DNA from: Longimicrobiales bacterium
GTDB lineage: Bacteria > Gemmatimonadota > Gemmatimonadetes > Longimicrobiales > RSA9
Reading direction: 5' to 3'
NCBI GenBank assembly: GCA_035461765.1
Contig: DATHUY010000137.1
Span: 1-48,686 of the forward strand
Length of the DNA: 48,686 nucleotides
The notes beneath the pieces are model-generated. The model searched no databases. It was not told the DNA's origin and worked only from the letters and a program-made list of their open reading frames with translations. Below are positions 1 through 7,900 of the stretch, in pieces (position 1 is the stretch's first letter; every line of letters starts with the position of its first letter). A program made the translations under genes and the position numbers.

Positions 1-1829
1 ATCTGCGCGATGCGGCGGGTGAACTCGTCCGCACGGGCGGCCAGGTTCTCGGCCAGGTAGTAGACCACCTGCGCGCGGGCGTGCGCCGTCGCCTTCGCCC
101 AGCCCCGCGCCTTGTGAGCGGCCTCCACGGCGTTGCGGACGTCCTTGCGGTTGCCCAGCCCCACCTCGCCCAGCAGCCGGTCGCCGGCGCCGTGCACGGA
201 GAGCGCGTAGCCGCTGTCGGGCCGCGCCTGCTTGCCGCCGATGTACAGCTTGGCCGTGCGGTCGATGGGGGGGAGCACGGGGCCGCCGCCGCGCTGCTTC
301 TCCGCCTTCGGCGGCTTCGCCTTCTTCTCCTCCTTCCTGGCCGCGCCGTTCTTCGCCTCCGCCTGCCAGCGCGGCTTCACGTACTCCCACAGCCCCTCGC
401 GCCCGCCCTCGCGCCCGAACCCGCTCTCGCGGTAGCCGCCGAACCCGGAGGCGGCGTCGAAGAGGTTCGTTGAGTTCACCCACACCGTGCCGGCCAGCAC
501 CTTGGGAGCGACGTCCAGCGCCAGGTTGATGTTCTCCGTCCACACGCTGGCGGCCAGGCCGTAGGGCGTGTTGTTGGCCAGCTCCACGGCCTCCGCCGGC
601 GTGCGGAAGGTCATCAGCACGACGACGGGTCCGAAGATCTCCACCTGCGCCACGGTGGACGACGGGGCCACGTCCGTGAAGAGGGTGGGGGGAAAGAAGC
701 AGCCCTCCTGCGGGCAGCTCCACGACGGCTGCCAGAGCGTGGCGCCCTCGTCGCGCCCCTGCTGCACGAGCTGGGCGATCTTCTCCAGCTGCACGGGGGC
801 CACGATGGCGCCGATGTCCACGCCCTTGTCCAGGGGATCGCCCACCCGCAGCGTCTCCATCCGCTCCCGCAGCCGCGCCACCAGGCGGTCGGCGATCCCC
901 TCCTGGGCCAGGATGCGGCTGCCGGCGCAGCACACCTGCCCCTGGTTGAACCAGATGGCGTCCACCACACCTTCGACAACACTGTCGAGATCGGCGTCGT
1001 CGAACACGATGAACGGCGACTTGCCGCCGAGCTCCAGGGACAGCTTCCGCCCCGTCCCTGCCGTCGCCGTACGGATGAGGCGGCCGACCTCCGTGGATCC
1101 GGTGAATGCGATCTTGTCCACGTCCGGGTGGCTCACCAGCGCTTCACCAGTGCGGCCATCGCCGGTGATGATGTTCACCGCGCCTTTCGGCAGGCCCACC
1201 GCGGCACACAGCTCGGCGAAGCGGAGTGCGGTGAGCGACGTGAACTCCGCCGGCTTGAGCACCACGGTGTTCCCCATGGCGAGGGCCGGCGCAATCTTCC
1301 ACGCCATCATGAGCAGCGGGAAGTTCCACGGAATGATCTGCCCCACGACACCCACCGGCTCGTAACCCGGCAGCTCCGTCTCCATGAGCTGCGCCCAGCC
1401 GGCGTGGTGGTAGAAGTGCCTGGCCACGAGAGGAATGTCGATGTCCCGCGATTCGCGGATCGGCTTCCCGTTGTCCATGGACTCGAGGACGGCGAACTCG
1501 CGTGAGTGCTTCTGGATCTGGCGCGCAATCGCGTACAGGTAGCGCGCGCGGGCGTGCGCCCCGATTTCTCTCCACGGCTCCAGGGCATTGCGTGCGGCGG
1601 TGACGGCCGCATCCACGTCCGGGGCGGATGCCTGTGCGATGTCCGCGAGACGCTGCGCGCTGGCAGGGTTGATCGACTCGAAGTACGCGCCCTCGGCAGG
1701 CTCGTGCCACGCGCCGTCGATGAACAGCCCGAAGCGACGGTCGTAGCGGTCCAGCCATTCGTTGGCGGGCGCGGCGCTCTCGGGCGCGGGGCCGTACTCC
1801 AGCGTTTCGAATATCTCGGCGACCTTCAA
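1..1829 (-). CDS. Two-domain aldehyde dehydrogenase (ALDH16-like), 3' end cut by window edge
   Basis: NAD(P)-dependent oxidation of an aldehyde to a carboxylate, probably the acetaldehyde released by the DeoC encoded just upstream. The frame is open from a TTG at 1829 to base 1 (609 codons). TTG is chosen because GGAG sits 6 bases before it and deoC stops 9 bases upstream. The first domain (about residues 1-485) is a complete ALDH, with the cofactor-site motif PWNFP, the general-base motif LELGGKSP and catalytic Cys300 in GQVCCAGSR. A lysine/glutamate-rich linker (about 487-518) follows, and then a second ALDH-type domain starts (LYIGGKQARPDSG) and runs off the window. Two ALDH units in one chain is the ALDH16 layout, in which the second unit is usually not catalytic. 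Whether that is so here cannot be seen. Family and truncation are certain; the substrate is inferred from context. Confidence 0.9.
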   Translation of the reverse strand, partial: MKVAEIFETLEYGPAPESAAPANEWLDRYDRRFGLFIDGAWHEPAEGAYFESINPASAQRLADIAQASAPDVDAAVTAARNALEPWREIGAHARARYLYAIARQIQKHSREFAVLESMDNGKPIRESRDIDIPLVARHFYHHAGWAQLMETELPGYEPVGVVGQIIPWNFPLLMMAWKIAPALAMGNTVVLKPAEFTSLTALRFAELCAAVGLPKGAVNIITGDGRTGEALVSHPDVDKIAFTGSTEVGRLIRTATAGTGRKLSLELGGKSPFIVFDDADLDSVVEGVVDAIWFNQGQVCCAGSRILAQEGIADRLVARLRERMETLRVGDPLDKGVDIGAIVAPVQLEKIAQLVQQGRDEGATLWQPSWSCPQEGCFFPPTLFTDVAPSSTVAQVEIFGPVVVLMTFRTPAEAVELANNTPYGLAASVWTENINLALDVAPKVLAGTVWVNSTNLFDAASGFGGYRESGFGREGGREGLWEYVKPRWQAEAKNGAARKEEKKAKPPKAEKQRGGGPVLPPIDRTAKLYIGGKQARPDSGYALSVHGAGDRLLGEVGLGNRKDVRNAVEAAHKARGWAKATAHARAQVVYYLAENLAARADEFTRRIAQ

Positions 1830-1838
1830 CGCGGTCTC

Positions 1839-2837
1839 CTACGCGATGGGATGACGGTGTCCGGCGGAATAGCGGCCGGTGACGTAGTGCTCGAGCTGCC
1901 GCTCGATGTCCGCGAGCAGTGAGCTCGCACCGAAACGGAACAGCTCTGGCGCGAGCCACCGGGTGCCCAGCTCCTCCTTCATGAGCAGCATCCACTCGAG
2001 CGACTGCTTCGCGGTACGGATTCCGCCCGCAGGCTTGAAGCCGACGATGTGACCGGTGCGCTCGTGGTAGTCGCGGATGGCGCGGGCCATGACGAGCCCC
2101 GTCGGCAACACGGCGTTGATGGACTCCTTGCCGGTGGACGTCTTGATGAAGTCGGCGCCCGCCATCATCGCGACCATCGATGCGCGCGCGATGTTGCGCA
2201 GCGTGCTGAGCTCGCCAGTGCCCAGGATGACCTTGATGTGCGCATCGCCGCACGCCTCACGGAACGCACGCACCTCATTGTACAACGCCTCCCATTCGCC
2301 ATTCAGGACGTGGGCACGCGTGATCACCACATCGATTTCGCGCGCACCGGCAGCCACCGACGCCCGCACCTCTTCCAGACGCTGCGGGAAGGGAGACAGT
2401 CCGGCCGGGAATCCGGTGGATACCGCGGCCACCGGGATGCCGCTGCCGCGCAGCGCCTCGACGGCTGTCGGTACGAGCTGGTGGTAGACGCAGACGGCGG
2501 CAGTCGTAATGCCGAGATCTGCGGCGTCCAGCGCTTCGAGGATGTCCTGACGTACCGGGCGCATGGCCTTCGCGCACAGCCGGCGCACGTAGCCGGGCGT
2601 ATCATCGCCCGCCAGCGTCGTCAGGTCCATCAGCGTGACGGCACGCAGCAGCCATGCAGCCTGCCATTCCTTCTTCACGGTGCGGCGCGTGCCGATCGTC
2701 GCCGTGCGACGTTCCACGGCGCTGCGGTTCACTCGCATATCGGCGATCCAGTCGAGCTCCAGGGGAAAGCCGGGATTTCGCTGGATTAGGCCGTGCTCGA
2801 GGCGGACGGGTCGCGTCATGGTTCCAGGTCGGGTCAT
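1839..2837 (-). CDS. deoC: Deoxyribose-phosphate aldolase
   Basis: Class I aldolase that splits 2-deoxyribose 5-phosphate into glyceraldehyde 3-phosphate and acetaldehyde in deoxynucleoside salvage (cytoplasm). The 332-residue product is the long type, with about 60 extra N-terminal residues compared with the E. coli enzyme. Schiff-base Lys232 lies in FIKTSTGKE, the second active-site Lys268 in GFKPAGGIRT, and the catalytic Asp169 in EIDVVI. The ATG at 2837 is chosen over the in-frame ATG at 2819 because a -10-like TATTCT ends 6 bases before it, as expected for a leaderless start. There is no Shine-Dalgarno at either ATG, so the start is uncertain by 6 residues. The aldehyde dehydrogenase follows after 9 bases, which makes a two-step salvage operon. 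Confidence 0.93.
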   Translation of the reverse strand: MTRPGTMTRPVRLEHGLIQRNPGFPLELDWIADMRVNRSAVERRTATIGTRRTVKKEWQAAWLLRAVTLMDLTTLAGDDTPGYVRRLCAKAMRPVRQDILEALDAADLGITTAAVCVYHQLVPTAVEALRGSGIPVAAVSTGFPAGLSPFPQRLEEVRASVAAGAREIDVVITRAHVLNGEWEALYNEVRAFREACGDAHIKVILGTGELSTLRNIARASMVAMMAGADFIKTSTGKESINAVLPTGLVMARAIRDYHERTGHIVGFKPAGGIRTAKQSLEWMLLMKEELGTRWLAPELFRFGASSLLADIERQLEHYVTGRYSAGHRHPIA

Positions 2838-2843
2838 GGGAAA

Positions 2844-2849
2844 AGAATA
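2844..2849 (-). promoter_or_regulatory. -10 box for a leaderless deoC transcript
   Basis: TATTCT on the minus strand, 6 bases before the ATG at 2837. Transcription would begin at or next to the start codon. No convincing -35 box is seen 16-18 bases upstream, so this rests on the -10 and its spacing only. Confidence 0.4.
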
Positions 2850-2941
2850 GCTTTCCGGCTCCACACTGGCGAGGCCGGGCGGTGCCGCAATCCCGCGGCC
2901 GGGTTGTGACTGGAGCGGCTGCCGCTGTACCTTCGGCCGCC

Positions 2942-3685
2942 ATGAACAAACCTGACTACATCGTCTCCGATATTCACCTGGGCGCCGTGCCGGACGCCAC
3001 GGAACGCCAGTTCGTGACGTTCCTGGAGCGTGTCGGGTCCGATGCCGGTACGCTGCTGATTGCCGGGGACCTGTTCGACTTCTGGTTCGAGTATGGCGAG
3101 GTGATACCCGGCCGGCATTTCCGGACACTGGCTGCGCTCGCCCACCTGGTCGACGCGGGGATGCCGGTGACCATGGCGGGTGGCAACCACGATGCCTGGG
3201 GCGGCCGTTTCCTGACGGAGCATGTCGGTATCACGTATTACACGGAGCCATTCCACACTCAGCTCGGCGGCCGGCGTGCCCTGGTGGCGCATGGCGATGG
3301 GCTGGGCCGCGGCGATTTCAAGTACCGGGCGCTCAAGGCGGTCATTCGCAGCCCTGTGGCGATCGGTGCATTCCGCGCGCTGCACCCCGAGCTCGGGCTG
3401 CGCCTGGCGCGGTCCGTGTCCACGACGCACGCGAAATCGGACGAAGATCTATCGGCGGAAGGGCGTGCGGGGTTCCTGGCGTCGTGGGCGACGGACCAGC
3501 TGAGTGCGGACCCGGACCTGGCGTGGGTGGTGTGCGGCCATTCGCACCTCCCGGTGCTGCACGAGCATGCACCCGGCCGCTGGTATCTGAATGCGGGCGA
3601 CTGGATCTCCCACTACACATACATCGTCGTGGACGAGACGGGCGCTGAGCTGCGCACGTGGGAGACGGCTAAGGGCGTGGTCTGA
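2942..3685 (+). CDS. lpxH: UDP-2,3-diacylglucosamine diphosphatase (LpxH-type calcineurin-like phosphoesterase)
   Basis: Hydrolyses UDP-2,3-diacylglucosamine to lipid X and UMP, the fourth step of lipid A synthesis, at the inner face of the cytoplasmic membrane. The 247-residue product matches the family length (about 240). All metallophosphoesterase motifs are present in order: SDIHLG, GDLFDFWFE, GGNHD, AHGDGLG and GHSHLP. The ATG at 2942 is used because the first motif follows within 10 residues; longer in-frame starts would run through the deoC promoter region. TACCTT lies 8 bases before the ATG and no Shine-Dalgarno is seen, so this too may be leaderless. It is divergent from deoC and its stop is one base from the end of the convergent murI. 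Other Ser/Thr-phosphatase-like uses of the fold are possible, but DLFDFWFE is typical of LpxH. Confidence 0.85.
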   Translation: MNKPDYIVSDIHLGAVPDATERQFVTFLERVGSDAGTLLIAGDLFDFWFEYGEVIPGRHFRTLAALAHLVDAGMPVTMAGGNHDAWGGRFLTEHVGITYYTEPFHTQLGGRRALVAHGDGLGRGDFKYRALKAVIRSPVAIGAFRALHPELGLRLARSVSTTHAKSDEDLSAEGRAGFLASWATDQLSADPDLAWVVCGHSHLPVLHEHAPGRWYLNAGDWISHYTYIVVDETGAELRTWETAKGVV

Positions 3686-3686
3686 C

Positions 3687-4508
3687 TCAGGCGGCGTGAC
3701 CCAGTCCCTCGACGTCGACCTGTTCGACGACACTGATGACGTTGCCAATGAACGTCCGGCCGACATCGCGGAAACGGAGCGGCGCGTCACTGGCGGCGAA
3801 GGTGTGGGCCGGCGGCTGCGGGTCCGTCCGGTGCAGGTCGAAACGGTCGAGCACCTCGGCGACCTCGCGGGCCGTCTCGGCGGCGGAATCGACAAGCTGA
3901 ACGTCGGGTCCCATGACCTCGGCGATGAGCGAACGCAGCATCGGATAGTGCGTGCAGCCCAGGATCAGCACGTCCACATCCATCTCGTGCAGCGGCTTCA
4001 GGTATTCCTCCGCGACCAGACGGGCTGCGCTGTGCGAATACCAGCCTTCCTCGACGATCGGAACGAACAGCGGACACGGCTGGGCGTAGACACGTGCATC
4101 CGGAAGCAGGCGTCGTACGGCGAGGTCGTAGGCTCCTGAGCCGATCGTCCCGGCCGTCCCGATGACTCCGACGCGCGCCGATCTGGTCGCGCTCGCCGCG
4201 GCGCGTGCACCGGGCTCGATAACGCCCGTCACCGGAACCGGCAGCAGATCGGACAGTCGCTGCGCCGCGTGGGCCGTCGCCGTGTTGCACGCGATCACGA
4301 TCATCTTCACGTCGCGCGAGAGCAGGAACGACGCGGACTCCTCCGAGTAGCGCAGGACCGTCGCCGGCGACTTCGGGCCGTACGGCACCCGCGCCGTGTC
4401 GCCGAAGTACACGATCCGCTCATTGGGCAGCCGTTGCAGCAGCTCGCGCACGACGGTGAGGCCGCCGATACCGGAGTCGAAAACGCCGATGGGACGGTCG
4501 TCCGCCAT
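3687..4508 (-). CDS. murI: Glutamate racemase
   Basis: Interconverts L- and D-glutamate to supply D-Glu for peptidoglycan precursors; cytoplasmic, cofactor-independent. The 273-residue product has the N-terminal GVFDSGIGGL motif and both catalytic cysteines, Cys74 in ACNTA and Cys185 in GCTHYP, which deprotonate opposite faces of the substrate. The start codon overlaps the stop of the upstream gene by one base (TGATG), so the two are probably translationally coupled. It is the last gene of the rlpA-lipid kinase-DUF5683-murI run. The family call is secure. Confidence 0.96.
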   Translation of the reverse strand: MADDRPIGVFDSGIGGLTVVRELLQRLPNERIVYFGDTARVPYGPKSPATVLRYSEESASFLLSRDVKMIVIACNTATAHAAQRLSDLLPVPVTGVIEPGARAAASATRSARVGVIGTAGTIGSGAYDLAVRRLLPDARVYAQPCPLFVPIVEEGWYSHSAARLVAEEYLKPLHEMDVDVLILGCTHYPMLRSLIAEVMGPDVQLVDSAAETAREVAEVLDRFDLHRTDPQPPAHTFAASDAPLRFRDVGRTFIGNVISVVEQVDVEGLGHAA

Positions 4509-5128
4509 CAGTGCCTCCTCCCCAGCGGGATCTGCACGCCCAGATCCATGCGTCCACCCGGCGCCGGCTCCGCGATGACTTCGGCCGGGAAGTCCTTGAG
4601 GTGCGCGGTCACATAGGCATCTACGGCAGCGGCGAACGTGAAGAACAATGTGTACGTGATCCAGTCCTGGCGCTGCTGCCGCCGTGCGCGCGCGAGACTG
4701 CGTGCGTTCTGGAGCCCCGGATATCCGAGCAGGGCGGTTTCGTAGGCTTCAGGATCCTCCAGCTCCTCCGCGAGCGCCGAGTCCGCCGCCATCGCAGCCT
4801 CCAGTGAGTCGGTGGCCAGCGAAGTCAGGCGCTCTTCACGATCCTCCACTTCGTCCAGCCGGCGCAGCGTTTTCACAAGCATGAACCAGCTGGTGGACTG
4901 GAGCGTGAAATACACGGCCCCACGCGTGTACTCGCCAGTATACACGTGGCCCCACCCGGGGACGACCATCGCACGGACGAAGGCAGCACGCGGGCTGGGC
5001 AGCTCGTCCGGAATCGTATCCGCCACGGGCATCGTGTCCGGCTCGAGCACCGGATTCTGCGCGAGAGCCGGCGTGGCGGACAGCGCGATCGCCAGGCATG
5101 CGGCACAGAATGTCAGGCGACGCAGCAT
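4508..5128 (-). CDS. DUF5683-like small membrane protein
   Basis: Function unknown. The 206-residue product begins with a signal peptide (hydrophobic stretch, then ALAQ near residue 24). A PGWGHVYTGEYTRGAVYF segment follows, the hallmark of DUF5683-type and related small membrane proteins, continuing into the first hydrophobic stretch. An acidic, probably helical middle (about residues 90-145) comes next, and a second hydrophobic segment (WITYTLFFTFAAAVDAYV) near the C-terminus. It starts one base after the lipid kinase stop and overlaps murI by one base, so it belongs to an envelope operon. The DUF assignment is by motif and remains to be confirmed by a profile search. Confidence 0.7.
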   Translation of the reverse strand: MLRRLTFCAACLAIALSATPALAQNPVLEPDTMPVADTIPDELPSPRAAFVRAMVVPGWGHVYTGEYTRGAVYFTLQSTSWFMLVKTLRRLDEVEDREERLTSLATDSLEAAMAADSALAEELEDPEAYETALLGYPGLQNARSLARARRQQRQDWITYTLFFTFAAAVDAYVTAHLKDFPAEVIAEPAPGGRMDLGVQIPLGRRH

Positions 5129-5129
5129 C

Positions 5130-6050
5130 TCAGCTCTTTCGTCCCGATGATGAAGGGGGGCGGCAGATCACGTTCAGGCGGCGCTCGGCGAGGCCGACCT
5201 CGATGTCGCCGCCGGCCTCACGCAACTCTCCGTCCAGCTGGAACGGGAGCGGGCGGCCGTCGTCCACGGACAGCGTGACGCGCGTCCCGCGATGCATCGA
5301 TACCCCGGGCTGCCCGGCATGTGTGCCGCGGAGCACGCGGGCTACCACGCGGACAATGCGATGGAGTGGCAGCTCGCGCACGACACAAGCGTCGAGCACA
5401 CCGTCGTCGGGGCGCGCGCTCGGGCAGACCAGGAAAGCGCCGCCGATCGACGGGCCGTTACAGACCGCCAGGATCATGATGCGCCCCGTGCTCTCCACAC
5501 CGTCGACGACGATCCGAATCGGAAGCGGCCGGTAGTGGGCGAGGGCGCGCATGAGTGCGGTCAGATAGATCAGCATTCCCGGCATCCAGCCGGAACGTCG
5601 CATCTGTCGCACGACTTCGACGTCGATCCCGGTGCCCATGGCGTTCATGAAGTGCTCCAGTCCGCCGTCCCAACGCGCGACACCGACATCGACCGGAGAC
5701 TCACAGCCACCTGCCAGCGTCTCGAAGGCCTGCGCTCGCGTGGCGCTGCCCGGCACCATCTTCACGAAGTCGTTGCCGGTCCCGATGGGGATCAGGCCCA
5801 GTGCCGGCGGCGCCCCGGCCGCGGCCATGAGGCCGTTGGCTACCTCGTGCACGGTCCCATCTCCGCCGGCGGCCACGACCCGGCGGATGCCCGCATCGGC
5901 GGCCGCACGCGCGAGCTCCACGGCGTGGCCCGGACCCTCCGTCTCAACGACGTCGAAGTCCAGGCTCCGGCTCTCCAGCTCCCGCTCGATGACCGTGCGG
6001 AGCCGTCGCCCGGCGCCATGCCGGGCAGCGGGATTCAGGATGATACGCAT
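5130..6050 (-). CDS. YegS/BmrU-family lipid kinase (diacylglycerol kinase catalytic domain)
   Basis: Predicted to phosphorylate a lipid hydroxyl (diacylglycerol, a sphingoid base or similar) using ATP, at the membrane. The 306-residue product has the short DAGK_cat arrangement: an N-terminal ILNPAA strand-turn, the nucleotide-binding AAGGDGTVHEV motif near residue 80 and LIPIGTGNDF near residue 105. The C-terminal all-beta half ends in QLDGE and a basic tail. The length matches YegS-type kinases. It lies between rlpA (39 bases upstream) and the DUF5683 gene (one base downstream). The fold is clear; the lipid substrate cannot be read from sequence. Confidence 0.9.
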   Translation of the reverse strand: MRIILNPAARHGAGRRLRTVIERELESRSLDFDVVETEGPGHAVELARAAADAGIRRVVAAGGDGTVHEVANGLMAAAGAPPALGLIPIGTGNDFVKMVPGSATRAQAFETLAGGCESPVDVGVARWDGGLEHFMNAMGTGIDVEVVRQMRRSGWMPGMLIYLTALMRALAHYRPLPIRIVVDGVESTGRIMILAVCNGPSIGGAFLVCPSARPDDGVLDACVVRELPLHRIVRVVARVLRGTHAGQPGVSMHRGTRVTLSVDDGRPLPFQLDGELREAGGDIEVGLAERRLNVICRPPSSSGRKS

Positions 6051-6089
6051 GCAGGAGAGTAGTGGCGGGTGTGTTGATTGTCGATGGCG

Positions 6090-6608
6090 TCAGCGGGTGC
6101 CCGATCCCCACTCGAGGACTTCGACACGAACGGGAATCCGTCCGGCCCTGATGAAGTCCAGCTCGCGCGCTGCGCTCTGCGAGACATCGATGATCGTGCG
6201 CTGCGCCCGCTCCGAAGTGCCGTGCGGCCCGCGGTCGATGATGCGAACGATCACGGATCGGTCGTTGACCAGGTTCGTCACACGAACCACGGTTCCGAAC
6301 GGATAGGAACGGTGCGCGGCATACGGCTCCGAGTTCCGGAACACCACGCCGCTGGCGGCGCGGCGACCATCGAACCTGCTCGCATAATACGTCGCCTCGC
6401 CTTCCGCTTCCTCGAGCGGCACCATCCCGGCCGACGGCCGTTCCGGCGGAGGCGTCATCCGGCCCTGCGCATCGATCACCACGGGAGTGAGCGTCACACC
6501 GGCCGGGCGGGACGGAGGGACCTCGGGTGCGGGCGCGATCGCTGCGCCCGCGCATGATGCGGCGACGCCCGCGGCGACGACCACCTTCAGTATGATCCGA
6601 TGTCGCAT
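6090..6608 (-). CDS. rlpA: RlpA-like double-psi beta-barrel lipoprotein
   Basis: RlpA proteins bind denuded glycan strands and in some bacteria cleave them as septal lytic transglycosylases. The 172-residue product has an N-terminal hydrophobic segment ending in VAASC, a plausible lipobox with Cys19. A low-complexity spacer follows, then the DPBB domain from about residue 68. Recognisable blocks are GEATYYASRFDGRRAASG, PFGTVVRVTN, VIVRIIDRGP and IDVSQSAARELDFI. No SPOR domain follows, so peptidoglycan targeting would rely on the barrel alone. It is the first gene of the operon leading to murI and has a plausible promoter upstream. Catalytic activity has not been shown for all family members. 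Confidence 0.85.
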   Translation of the reverse strand: MRHRIILKVVVAAGVAASCAGAAIAPAPEVPPSRPAGVTLTPVVIDAQGRMTPPPERPSAGMVPLEEAEGEATYYASRFDGRRAASGVVFRNSEPYAAHRSYPFGTVVRVTNLVNDRSVIVRIIDRGPHGTSERAQRTIIDVSQSAARELDFIRAGRIPVRVEVLEWGSGTR

Positions 6609-6651
6609 CTTTTCCAGCGGTTGTTGTCCAGGTGAGGTCGACCCGGCCCTG

Positions 6652-6679
6652 AAGATAGCGCGTTGCCGCGAGAGGTGAA
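6652..6679 (-). promoter_or_regulatory. Candidate promoter for the rlpA-murI operon
   Basis: Minus strand TTCACC, 16 bases, TATCTT. The predicted start site is about 35 bases before the rlpA ATG. The match to sigma-70 consensus is moderate. Confidence 0.4.
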
Positions 6680-6817
6680 CCCCGGTGCCGAGGGGCGCAC
6701 CAGACAGGGAACGCGGTTTAAGCAGCCGATAAGCGACCGCCGGTATCCTCTATCACGCGCAGGCCGGTCGGTCCCGCGCGAGGACAGCGCCGCGGCGCGT
6801 GCAACTCAGGAGATACC

Positions 6818-7696
6818 ATGCAGAACTTCAGGATATATGCAGGAGTAGCGGTGCTCGCCGCATCGGTGGGGGGCTGCGCAACGACGGGCGCGACGTACCG
6901 CAGCGGCGTCGGCGACAGCTTCCATGAGCACGCGCCCTACTATGCCGGCGCGCGCAGTGGAGACAGCGCCGTCGCCCATCTGCCGGTGCAGTATCAGCGG
7001 GGCGCCGCGCATGCGGCGATGTTCGATCCGTCGGCTGCCGCCGGCAGCCCGGTTGCCGCACTGCTGGAGGAGATGACTGCGTATCTCGACTCGCTGTCGG
7101 CCACGCCTCTCCGCCTGGACCCGGCCGCAGCCGGAACGCCTCCCGACGTGCATTTCGGCTGTGAGGCGGATATGGCCGGCGACTGCACGAACGGTCCGGC
7201 AGCGCCCTTCGAGTGGGGGAAGCCGCGCATGCGGCTGGCCGTCGGGCGCCCCTCCGCGGACTGGACGGTCGCGGTCACGGGCGCACTGCGCGAGACGACC
7301 GCCGCCCGCGTTCTGGTCATCACGCTGGAGGTCGGGCAGTACTGGCCGCAGCAGACGAACTGGCGGGGATCCAAGGCCGTCGAGCTGGGTAGCGGCTTCA
7401 CGACGGATCTGCCGTGGCTCTCATCGCTGGAGACCCCCGTCACCGTACTGCAGCTCACGGGTGCCCTGATGTCGCGTGACGGACGGGCCGTACGGATCGG
7501 TGCGGAGGGGATGCTCGCGCGCCGCACCGGCATCCTGGCGGCCGGTTTCGGTGCCCAGGCGCTGATCACCGACGAGGATGTCGAGCAGCTGCGGTCGAGC
7601 CGCCGCGATGATCTCCCCGGCCGTCCGCTGGTGTGGCAGGTCGCGCTGAGGAACCTCGTGGAGCAGCTGACCGGCCGGCCGGTGCAGGCCAACTGA
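6818..7696 (+). CDS. Lipoprotein of unknown function
   Basis: I do not recognise the family. The 292-residue product starts with a short hydrophobic signal ending in SVGGC, a clear lipobox with lipidated Cys20, so it should be anchored in a membrane. The mature part contains a small pair of cysteines (FGCEADMAGDCTNG, near residues 113-123) that could form a disulfide. The rest looks like mixed alpha/beta sequence without repeats. The ATG at 6818 has a good Shine-Dalgarno (CAGGAGA, 5 bases upstream). It is a monocistron between the rlpA operon (divergent) and selC (opposite strand), with a long hairpin just after its stop. Confidence 0.75.
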   Translation: MQNFRIYAGVAVLAASVGGCATTGATYRSGVGDSFHEHAPYYAGARSGDSAVAHLPVQYQRGAAHAAMFDPSAAAGSPVAALLEEMTAYLDSLSATPLRLDPAAAGTPPDVHFGCEADMAGDCTNGPAAPFEWGKPRMRLAVGRPSADWTVAVTGALRETTAARVLVITLEVGQYWPQQTNWRGSKAVELGSGFTTDLPWLSSLETPVTVLQLTGALMSRDGRAVRIGAEGMLARRTGILAAGFGAQALITDEDVEQLRSSRRDDLPGRPLVWQVALRNLVEQLTGRPVQAN

Positions 7697-7703
7697 TCGC
7701 GCC

Positions 7704-7759
7704 ATTGCAGTACGGAGGTGCAGCCAGGTGAGCAGCGGCGCACCTCCGTACGCGCAATG
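7704..7759. terminator. Long intergenic hairpin between the lipoprotein gene and selC
   Basis: Arms 7710-7721 and 7740-7751 pair perfectly over 12 bases (GTACGGAGGTGC and its complement) around an 18-base loop. After a small internal loop the stem continues with 6 more pairs (7703-7708 with 7754-7759). There is no T-run on either side. It lies 7 bases after the lipoprotein stop and touches the encoded CCA of selC, so it could end both transcripts or guide processing of the tRNA 3' end. Confidence 0.5.
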
Positions 7760-7856
7760 TGGCGGGAACGTGTAGGAATCGAACCTACCAGAGCGGGTTT
7801 TAGCCACTCGAGCCAGTTTTGAAGACTGGTGGGACCACCAGGCCCCCTCCGCTCCC
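7760..7856 (-). tRNA. selC: tRNA-Sec (anticodon TCA)
   Basis: This tRNA delivers selenocysteine to UGA codons that carry a SECIS element; it is charged with serine and converted by SelA. At 97 bases it is longer than any canonical tRNA. The diagnostic features are all visible. The D stem has 6 pairs (GGGGCC/GGTCCC) closed by a four-base loop. The anticodon stem CCAGT/ACTGG encloses loop CTTCAAA with anticodon TCA. The extra arm is long, with a 6-pair stem (GAGTGG). The T arm is GTAGG-TTCGATT-CCTAC. The acceptor starts GGGAGCGG and ends ACGTTCCC; seven pairs form and the eighth is a G-A mismatch, unlike the 8-pair acceptor of E. coli selC. Discriminator G and an encoded CCA follow. There is no sel gene in the window. 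Confidence 0.95.
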
Positions 7857-7880
7857 TTGTTTCACGCGCAGAGGCGGATC

Positions 7881-7895
7881 GGCCGCGAAGCGGCC
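7881..7895 (-). terminator. Short GC hairpin after ettA
   Basis: GGCCGC-GAA-GCGGCC, 5 bases past the ettA stop and 24 bases before the 5' end of selC. There is no T-run. It may end the ettA message or mark a processing point if ettA and selC share a transcript. Confidence 0.35.
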
Positions 7896-7900
7896 ACGAC

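Noticed and set aside
1144-2253. Long minus-strand open frame (369 codons) across the deoC-ALDH junction
   Set aside because: It is out of frame with both real genes and its product is Arg/His-rich without any family pattern; a GC-rich shadow.
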